Shown here: positions 55,401 to 64,000 of the stretch, one piece after another
How the letters are laid out: each line of letters starts with the position of its first letter
How positions within the stretch are numbered: position 1 is the stretch's first letter
Assembly (NCBI RefSeq): GCF_020085105.1
Contig: NC_058044.1
Coordinates: 25,107,206-25,171,205, forward strand
Direction of reading: 5' to 3'
DNA length: 64,000 nucleotides
Origin: Siniperca chuatsi
Taxonomy: Eukaryota; Chordata; Actinopteri; Centrarchiformes; Sinipercidae
Program-made: the position numbers and the translations under genes
Notes under the pieces: model-generated
Database searches by the model: none
What the model was told of the DNA's origin: nothing
Seen by the model: the letters and a program-made list of their open reading frames with translations, nothing else

Positions 55401-58400
55401 TATCTGCCTATGGCAGTGTGTCATCATGGCAGTTCAGTTTACAATTACCAAGGCCTCTAAACCTTATGAAACTGCGTTTACCTTCTTTAAGTAAAACAAG
55501 ATAAAAAATTTGAGAATCTGGATGGCGGGAAGCAGAGGAGAGAAGTAGATTCCAATCCTGTGGAGAGAACATAGAGGTTAAGATAACTTTTAATAATAAA
55601 TTAGCACTGAGACCGGGAGAGAAAATACACACACAAGTCCTGATTTTAATTCCATTGAGTTGATAGATCATGTAGTAAGTGCTGAATGTACTGTTCTTAC
55701 CAGGCCAGAGTCTGTGCATAGATGAGTTCAAGGACATTTCTGGCTACATCAAACTCTGGAACCCCCAGACGTGGTAGTAATCTTGTCCCAATCACACTGT
55801 TATAGAGAAATGATGATTATGATTTATGTCTGAGGTAAACCTTCCTCATTTCTATGATGAAAGTGTGGAACTCACTTGCTAAGAAACTCTCCAAAGAAGG
55901 ATCCCAACATCAGAAAAAGGAAATCAACAATGACCAGACGGTACAAAGCTTGTCCCACCATGGACTCCCAACACTGTGGAGAACACATTAAGTTCATGAA
56001 TGGCTGTGTATACCGATGTTTACTGATGAAACTAATATTGGTGTGTTTAAAGATGGCAATTAAGGGTTAATCCCTGTCAAACATACCGAAAACTTCTTAG
56101 CCACCACATTCATCCAGTAATAACACAAGACAGCCAGAATGGATATCTTGAGTAACACATTCCTGTATGTGGGAAAAAAGAAAAAAAAGATTTCAAGCAT
56201 TCTTGATGCTTAAAAGAATAGTATAACATTTTGGCAAATACCCTTATTTGCTTTCTTTCCACAAGTGAGATGAGAAGATCGAAAACACTCACATATCTGT
56301 CCGCTAAATATGAAGCTGGAGCCAGCAGCTGGTTAGCTTAGATTTACATAAAGACCAGAAACAGGGAGAAACAGCTAGCCTGGCTCTCTCCAAAGCTAAC
56401 AAATTCCTCCTACTGTACCAGCACCCCTTAATCTCACTAATTAACATGTCATATGTAGTTTGTTAAATCTGTACAAACAACCATTTGTGGTTTTACAGGG
56501 GAATAGTCCAAGAAACAGTCCAGTATATAACTTTGGTTTTAGTACGGATTGAATGAGATATAACATGTTATCTAGTGATCTTTGGAGGAGCTGGTAGGTG
56601 ATTTTTGTTACCTTCGGACACAGCCAAGCTAACTGTTTCCCCCTGTTTCCAGTTTTCATATTCCTTGATCTTATGTCCTTTAATTCATGTACTATATGCT
56701 CTTAACAAAAACTAGAGTTCCTGCTATCTTATACAGTCTATGTATCTAACCTGACTATCAGAGCGTAGATCTGTTTGCGCTGGCTGGAGTAGTGCTCAAA
56801 CTTGTTGAAGAGGGAGTAGAAAAGCGGAACAACCAGGTTCATCAGAGACACCACAAAGGGAACCAGGAGAGTCTCTGCCTCCTGAAGCAGAGACCAGTTG
56901 GCAGCATCTGTTGCCCGCTATAAGATAACAGAGGTCAGATCAAGATAGTGCTAGATGACGAACACTGTGTGCAATGAAATTAATCCAACCCTGCGCTGCC
57001 GGTAAATGACTTGACACACTGACACTTACTATCAGTAGGTTGTAAGCTTATGACACATGCTGATATGGATTTTAAAGACCAAATACTTGTTTACCACGTT
57101 ATACCATGTTTCTCTATGCGTGTATACAAAGGGATCTGCTACTGCGCAGGCAAGGACATTTTTCTGTTTCCAGAAGGAGAAGAAACCTTTTTTTCTATTC
57201 TCTGTGGTCTATATCCAACAAAAACAATTATTCCAATTTAACAACAAGAGTAATTATCTTAATCTTGACTTGTGTACCTGCTGTTCATATTGGCAGAGAT
57301 AGTAGATGCTAGCTCCACATCCAGCAGCCAAGCTGGTGGAGAGGAGCCAGGAACCCAGATAAACCCCAAAGTGCTTCAGTTTTTCAGAGAGGGTTAGCAG
57401 CTCCCTCTGGGCCTTCTCTGACAAAGACTCCTGAAGGAGTGGCAAGAGAACAAACATGGTGATTAAAAATAATGAGATGTATGATGTGTCCTTAAACAGG
57501 AATTAACCTCTGAAAGCTAATTGTCTGACATTTGTTGAAAGATTGTGAAAATATCATTTGAAGCTAGAGCTGCTCCACAATGTAACTGCAAAGCTAAGAG
57601 TTGAATACAAATCAGTGGATATGTACTGTATATATTAAACATGTCATTCAGAGTTGGTTGTTTCAGATATATTTCATGCAATGTAGGTGAAATTATCCTA
57701 TAATAAAACACCTCTCTCTTTCCTGACTTGGTATCTTGATTGACAAAAGTGGGTTTGTAACACAGTAATAGTCACCAAAATGTCACCTTGAGTTGGACAC
57801 GTAGGTTGTTCTTGCGCTGTCTCACTGCCCTCTCATTGGTGATGCTAAAATCCCAGCTGGACAGAAGCTGCCATGCATTGTTTGAAGCTGGGTCTGCTAT
57901 TACATAGTTTTTCTTGAATGAGCTGGCCATGCTGCGTGATGATAGACACAGATTAGAAAAATAGGTAACACTTTTTTGTATTCAAACCACTGTCAACCTG
58001 AAAGAAAATTATCTGGGTAACTTCAAGGAAATGTACAATAAACCCACAATATTAAAATGAGTGCTATTCCATAATTATACAGGCAACTGGACTGACCTGA
58101 AGATAAGTGCAATTCCACACAGAACCATGTAGACTGCAATGGTGAAGAAATAGGCCAACTGCATGTTGTACTCCACCAGAGCATGCAGGGTTTCATTGCT
58201 GTAGCTACCGTAGTACATGACTGTGTAGTTGAAGTAACCCTGGTGAAACCAAAACCAGTGGTTGAATGTAACTAAGTGCATCTACTCAAATACTGTACTT
58301 AAGTACAATTTTGAGGTACTTTACTTGAGTTTTATGTTACTTTATAATTCTACTCTGCTACATTTTGGAGGCAAATATTGTACTTTTCACTCCACTACAT

Positions 58401-61400
58401 TTATTTTGACAGCTTTAGTTACTAGCTGCTTTGCAGATTCAGATGATTAATACTAAATATACTCAACTAAGTAGTAGTATTTCTACACTGTGGTAAAAGA
58501 TCTGAGCACTTCTTTCACCACTGACAGAAACACATTTACTATCCAGTGGGAAACGTTCAATAATGCTGCCACTTAGTGCAGGGGGGGGAGTTCAAAAACA
58601 TGCATGTTAGGTTAAGTCTCCTGTCAGTGCCCTTGACCAAGGCACTGGCTTAGAACTGGAGTAGGTCCCCGGGCACTGCACAGAGCTGCCCACTGCTCCT
58701 AATACTTAATATGGGTAACGAATTTCACTGTGCATTGTACTGTGCATGATTGTGTATGTGACAATAAAACTTGATTTGAATGTAGGTGACTGTGAAGTAT
58801 TTGTACTGAGCATCTATTTATTAATTAAACCTACATTCGTTGATTTTTTTAGGCTACTTGGGAGCAGTGCGATAAGCTGTAAAACAGAACATTTGACATA
58901 TCACCTTATAAGGTTGTTATGGCTACACGTTAGTTAGCAAACGGTTGCCTATTTACACATCCGGCAGACACAAGAGCAACAATAATATTCATTTGGAGTC
59001 GTGCTTCTGGCCACCTGATGAATGTAAATCCAATAATCACTCCATTTAGCACTGTTTTGGTCTCCACCAACTCCAAAGGAAAATCTCTGGCTTATTAGCT
59101 GCTAAATGCTGCATTATTTTCAGGCATCTTGAAATTATGCTAATGAAAGCGGTGAGAGTGAACCCAAACAGAAGGGTGGCAGGCCGTAACAACAAAATAA
59201 CATGCTGTAAGAAGCTAAAACACTCCATAGGGCTGAGGGGAACTGCAGAGTTGCTTTGTGGGTTTGTCACTATGAGTGAGCCCTTTCAAATCATACATAG
59301 TAATTTCATCTATTGTTAAGGAAAAGGTATGTGGTGTGATAAGAGACTCCACTTACAGCTCCAGTCAGTATCTCCAGTCCTCTGAAGCTCACATTCTGAG
59401 GTATGTTGGGTGAGGGGTCGTTAACAAGCAGCGGGATGGTGATAAAGCCAAAGTTGATGAGGAAGGAGAAAATGTTGAACATGAGCAGCCACTTGAGGAA
59501 CACGAAATAGGAGAGGACGCTGGTGCCAAACTTGCCACCTATCTCCTTCATGATGCCTTGCCACAGCTCCAGGGTCTGCCTGGCTGACCTTATACTGTAG
59601 CCGCACCTACGGAAAGACTGAGAGAACAGCTTGTGACGTGTATAGCATACAAGCATAGGTTATGAATCAGAGGGCTATACTTAAAATGAGTTGTTTATGT
59701 ATGACATTGCAGCATATTGTTTTATTACTGATGAAAGACTCACCAGTGACACATTCTCAGAGCAATCTGCAAAACATGTGAACTGGCGAGATTGCTTAGA
59801 AGACTTGAATGCCAGTACTTGGCTCCTGTGGAGGGAGAACATAATTTAATGTGATAATGGCATTAGTACCTTAAAAATCTATATCTCCTGATGAATTAGA
59901 ATTTGCCACACATTGCAACAGTCTGCAGAAAAACCTTGACTTTAGTTTCTTGTGTAATATACCTTGAAACAAGAGAGCAGTGTGTATATGTGTGTGTGTT
60001 TGCTCACATATATGTAACTTTTCCCCTAGTGCCTAGAATGACACTGACAAGGAAGCATATCACATTTACTTGTCAGTGAAAACCCACCTGATATGTTTCT
60101 TCTCCTCAAAGCTCATTGGAAGGTCCCGAATGGCCCGAATCCGGTCTCGTGTTGACAGGGCAACAAGCTCCTTGACCAGGTTCTGTTCCTCTGTCACACA
60201 CAAGATGACATGATGAGCTTTCCCTGTTATCTTTACACAGGCTACCATCCAGAATGCAGATCAGGTGTCACACTTCACATCGCACATATCCACAGGAATA
60301 ATCCGACACCATGTCACAGGCTCTTACCATTCTCCATCTCGTTCCTGATGGCATCCTCTGTGAAAGCTAGATGGGCAGGATCAGCGTTAGGAAACATGCT
60401 CATCCTTCTCATTGTAATTCCCCTCCATCTCATTGTCATGTTACCTGCAGGAACATACAAGGAGAGAAGAATGTGTTTTGCTGCTCAACAGTGATTGTCA
60501 CAAATTTTCCTGTGAACTTGATATTTAAAGGTAAACTCACGGAGCATAGGGGAAATACAGGAGCAGGGTGACAGTCATCAAGGTTGGCATTTTTAAATGT
60601 AACACCTGCAGCTGCTCACACATTTACCCATCACAGCTTGACAGAGATTTACTTTCTTCTCTTTATATTTCCCTCATTAACTACTACACATAACCTTTTG
60701 AGATGTGTGTATTACCTACTGCAAATATACTAATTGAAGGTACAGCTGATAGCAGTGCAATATACAGTATGAGCTAATGTGGGTGCTATTATACTGCTGC
60801 CCTTACATTATCTTTACTCCTGATTAAACCTATGATCTATTTGGTCATAAACCAAAATATTAGACAATCAAATCTGATCTGATGATGGCGCTACATGGCA
60901 AGTTAAGGTATCACCAAAGTTATCCCAATTCATCCTGAGCAATACGTGATTGTTTGAACCTCATTTCATGGCAATCCACCCAACAGGTGTTGAGACATTT
61001 CACTCAAAACCACAAATGTGAACTTCATGGTGGTGCCAGATGAAAATCAGATGATTCATCCTCTGAGGCCCATGAATGTCTGTACCAAATTTCATGGCAA
61101 TCCATCCAATAGTTGTTTTGTTATTTCAGTCTGGACGAAAATGGTGGGCCAACTGACAGATTGACAGACATCACCAACACTGCTAGCATGACTAAGAATG
61201 TAACAATGTCTCTTTATGTTAAAAACATAAGCTGAAAGCTAAAGATATGGTCAGTAAATTGTACAAGGATTTCATTACATTACAGCACGAAGGACACAGT
61301 GCAGGCACAAATGCCTGACAACAATAAATATCCACTCAGATTTCTTTTTCCCTTTTACAGACACATGTCCACAACCGTTAGATTATGTCCTTTGGATTAA

Positions 61401-61587
61401 GACAACATTTTCCAAACAATCCAATTCCCCCCGTTTCATTGCCAACTTCCTTGTCATTTGTTGTCGTGTACAGCCTCCATTAATAATTATCCAGTTGGAC
61501 ATTGCTTGATTCATAATCAAAGTCAACAGGTCAACATGAATGTCACATTCATTTTGAATTATTGTCTTGTAAATCACTTCACAATTT

Positions 61588-61626
<39 letters not shown>

Positions 61627-62918
61627 GCGATACCATAGCAATAGTGTGAGAGTTTACAATAACTGTGAAGACTTTAACTGTGAAAAGAAACTATTATCTA
61701 TGGAGTAAGATTAACCATTACCTGACGCTGAAGAAGGAAGTCGAATAGAAGACGATCGATCATACTGAGAGTCAGGGGGGATTTGGAATGTACTATGATC
61801 TGAATAAAAAAAGTGAGGAGGAGATAGAGTCAAAGTATCAACAGAAGTGTCACTTAGCAACACATAGAGGCACATAAAAAAAACTGTAGAGCCTAATGAA
61901 CAAGTAATCAACACCAAATAATGCTTATTTCTATGACACAATGCAATATAGACATCAAAATGTATACACAGACTTCATAGTGTTCCATAGTTCAATAAAT
62001 TTAGCTTGGTCACTCAGTGCTGGTCCACTCACTGAGGTCATGCTGCCATGGAGGACTCCCGGGGCGCGTTGAGATGAGGCCCATGGGGATGCTTTCTCTC
62101 CCTCTCCAGCTCTCCTCCTGCCAGCCCCCCCAGGGTACTCTGCCCACAGCATCATCACCGCTGGTCTGACCAGTTGACGAGTAAAGCACGTCTGCCCCCT
62201 CACCCCGCCAAGCCGGGTCTTCCCTGGCATAGGGGTTAGTGTGGTGGGTTTTGTTTGAAGACCTAGAGACCACACGGAACAAATACGGGAAAGTGAAAGA
62301 TAAACTGCTTATCACCGAGGTCATATAGTTTGTGTTTATGGTACCTAAGAACACTGGGGGGGTCAAGAAAGGAACTGGAATTTCAAGTTATGATTACGTG
62401 TCATAGATATGACTGCTATGGACCTGATGTTTTTCTTCTGTGGGTAATTTTAAGATTAAAATATCCTACAAGGAAGTGCAGGATTAAGTTCCTGAGTAAA
62501 CTTCAGAGACCAGTGGACTAATGTATTTGTCTCTAATGTAGTTTACTGTTTGTTTGTTTTTTAGAAACTTTCAGTCTTAAGACCTTAGTTCTTACCCAAA
62601 AGAAGAAAAATAAATTGATTACATCCTGGGGTATAGCCAGGATAAATATCATTTCCACACAGCTGCCTGTTCCTTGAGGACAACCTATTTATTATTTCAC
62701 AGTAAAGTATGTGCACACAGCTCTCACTCAAACACATTCTTTGATAAATTAAAATAAGGGAAGCAGGTTTTTTTCAGGATAAATGATTCACTGATGCACA
62801 TTTGAAGACAAAACCACAATTTATGCTATCATATTACCACAAACCTTCTATCAATTTCCAGAGTCTCGCTGTCATGGTAGGCAGGGTTGAAGAATCCTCC
62901 ATTGCTGTAATTTGTCAT
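52491..62918 (-). CDS. tmc5: Transmembrane channel-like protein 5
   Basis: Exons (5' to 3'): 62918-62845, 62262-62033, 61799-61722, 60444-60328, 60190-60088, 59825-59744, 59617-59357, 58239-58097, 57931-57787, 57430-57278, 56917-56751, 56162-56087, 55973-55876, 55796-55701, 55557-55482, 54884-54751, 54536-54363, 53491-53413, 53251-53159, 53069-52491. All phases close: 985 residues (human TMC5: about 1,000). The polar N-terminus runs to about 160; helices begin near 267 (FLKWLLMFNIFSF), 340, 426 and 476. The TMC signature CWESMVGQALYRL is at 544-556; PEFDVARNVLELIYAQTL and CGPFRGL follow. Motifs such as AIRDLPMSFEEKK and FGTSVLSYF point to TMC5. Its transport function is not established. The last exon carries six ARQ repeats. 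The start ATG follows an in-frame TGA. Confidence 0.93.
52520..53020 (-). repeat. tmc5: Six-copy ARQ repeat coding region in tmc5
   Basis: Each unit has an S/N-A-x-x-Q-x-M/L-x-A-R-Q-R-A-like core followed by acidic residues. ARQ falls at residues 819, 853, 875, 910, 939 and 973. Spacing is 22-35 residues. Unit 3 is shortened. All are in the final exon. Confidence 0.9.
53680..54050 (-). repeat. Teleost interspersed repeat in tmc5 intron 17, minus orientation
   Basis: The reverse strand reads tatttcagtctggac, then a block ending in catccctagagc, with the usual gctaacattagc clusters. It matches 60,880-61,200, which is in the opposite orientation. Confidence 0.65.
56213..56660 (+). repeat. Copy of the fold-back repeat in tmc5 intron 11
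   Basis: Reads acattttggcaaatac, tatgaagctggagccagcag, aaacagctagcctggctctc, then an inverted right half with acagccaagctaactgtttc. The left end is recognisable (agaatagtataacatttt); the right terminus is worn off. It is the same family as 11,446-11,800. Confidence 0.7.
58256..58523 (+). mobile_element. 268-bp hAT-type MITE in tmc5 intron 7
   Basis: Starts CAGTGGTTGAATG and ends CTTTCACCACTG (inverted CAGTGGTGAAAG). Flanks accaaaac (58,248-58,255) and acagaaac (58,524-58,531) match at six of eight positions. It sits 16 bases from the acceptor of tmc5 exon 8. Related to 39,037-39,607. Confidence 0.8.
58575..58780 (+). mobile_element. SINE- or LINE-tail-like repeat in tmc5 intron 7
   Basis: Contains cccttgaccaaggcactgg, ctgcccactgctcctaatac and tgtatgtgacaataaaac, a standard ending of fish retroposons. 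No coding part. Confidence 0.55.
60880..61200 (+). repeat. Teleost interspersed repeat in tmc5 intron 3
   Basis: Repeated phrases atttcatggcaatccaccca and atttcatggcaatccatcca, then tatttcagtctggacg and cactgctagcatg. Same family as 53,680-54,050. Confidence 0.7.
61591..61624. repeat. (GT)n microsatellite in tmc5 intron 3
   Basis: About 17 GT units. Confidence 0.95.
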
Positions 62919-63538
62919 GAGATCCTTCAAATAGATCCTTTCGCTCTTCTTTGAAAACAACGACGATCCTTCAGCTCACAGTCACTCTTCAATATGTTGT
63001 TTGTAATGTCCAGTTCCAGAAAAACTTGCTCTTTTGAACATACAATAACATAGATGATTATAATGGCGTGTCTTAAGTTATCATAAGAAAGATAAGGGTA
63101 TACGCCTTCATTACGTGTTGCATTTAGGCTTCAGTTGCCAGCTAAGTCAACTTTAATATAGCAAACAAGTAGTATCACATGATGAGGCCAAGTGGCTTTC
63201 TGTGCTCAGAGTGACAGCAACATTGTCGAGGGGGGAGCATGTGTAATTTAATCTCTTGGTCCCGTCCTCATCTGTTCATCATTAATTCACACAGTAGGTT
63301 TGGTTTCTGCCACATGTAGTAGCCTAGCTCTATGGTTCTCACACAGAGCTACTGAAGGATAGCAGAGTAGGAAAATCTGAATAACAATGAACAGAAAACT
63401 ACAGTCTGACAAATCAACAGTGGACATAGGAAATCATCCAGTGGGACAACACAAAGTGTATGCCACAGATTTACTATACTGTGCAGATAATGAAAAACAT
63501 TGATAAACTAAACTGCTCTCTTCTTAAACCCTGCTTAC

Positions 63539-63790
63539 CTGGTAAATGTGTTTTATGATGGTGAGAGAATATACAGAAGGAAGTCCTGACAAAATGCTGT
63601 AGAGTTGCAGAAAAATTGATGTGTAGTCTCTTTAGAAGTCCATGCAGAGGAGTAACCTGTGACTCAGCCTGAGAACTACTGTCAATGAGATAAAACGAAG
63701 GACTGTCTGGCTTCCAGGAAGTGTGGGCTTAAGCAGCCCATAAAGGTAAAAGTCCACTGCTTCTGAATAGGACATGCAAAGCCCATGTGG
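63539..63790 (-). other. tmc5: Possible tmc5 non-coding first exon
   Basis: On the minus strand TTTACCAG|gtaagcag is a near-consensus donor, about 620 bases upstream of the start ATG. The 5' limit and matching acceptor are not clear. Confidence 0.3.
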
Positions 63791-63930
63791 ACACAAAAAT
63801 AATTAAACCCCTAAGGCAAAAATGTAATTTGCATCCAAAGTGTGTGTCCAAGAGTCCATGTGTTATTTACTGTAGGTTGACCTGTGGTGGTGCTTACTGA
63901 TTAAAGTTGTCTACAGATACAGACCAATGA

Positions 63931-63932
<2 letters not shown>

Positions 63933-64000
<68 letters not shown>
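63933..64000. repeat. (GATA)n microsatellite, cut by the window edge
   Basis: At least 16 GATA units running to the last base. Confidence 0.97.

Noticed and set aside
60210-60494. 94-codon plus-strand frame
   Set aside because: Antisense to tmc5 exon 4 and its introns.

Overview
The window is nuclear DNA of a bony fish, most likely a percomorph teleost. Evidence: compact introns with canonical GT/AG sites, vertebrate protein families, abundant (CA)n, (GATA)n and (CT)n microsatellites, and interspersed repeats of a type I know from spiny-rayed fish. There is no operon structure, CRISPR array, tRNA or rRNA that I can see.

Layout. Positions 1-20,931 are gene-poor and hold microsatellites and decayed transposable elements, probably in introns or 3' flank of ccdc85a. 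The first two coding exons of ccdc85a (coiled-coil adaptor, minus strand) lie at 23,546-20,932; the rest of the gene is not securely found. About 2 kb away, head to head, starts sec23b (plus strand, promoter near 25.5 kb, CDS 27,246-35,132, 18 coding exons, 766 residues), the GTPase-activating inner-coat subunit of COPII. An intergenic stretch of 7.4 kb follows; it holds an almost perfect hairpin, an unassigned first-exon-like ORF at 41,007 and teleost repeats. gsg1l (plus strand, 42,667-47,867, 5 exons, 298 residues) encodes a claudin-fold four-helix membrane protein of the AMPA-receptor auxiliary group. It converges on tmc5 (minus strand, 62,918-52,491, 20 coding exons, 985 residues), a transmembrane channel-like protein. 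A 2.8 kb hAT-like element with recognisable termini and an 8-bp target duplication fills most of the space between their 3' ends. The window ends inside a (GATA)n tract upstream of tmc5.

How the genes relate. The four genes are not one pathway: secretion (sec23b), junction or cortex scaffolding (ccdc85a), synaptic receptor modulation (gsg1l) and a membrane channel-like protein (tmc5). I assembled exons by hand from splice sites and reading phase; the phases close without a frameshift in sec23b, gsg1l and tmc5.

The most interesting points are: a six-copy ARQ(R/Q)-type repeat in the last exon of tmc5; a small hAT-type element that ends 16 bp from a tmc5 splice acceptor; the hairpin at 40.24 kb; and the unassigned start exon at 41.0 kb.
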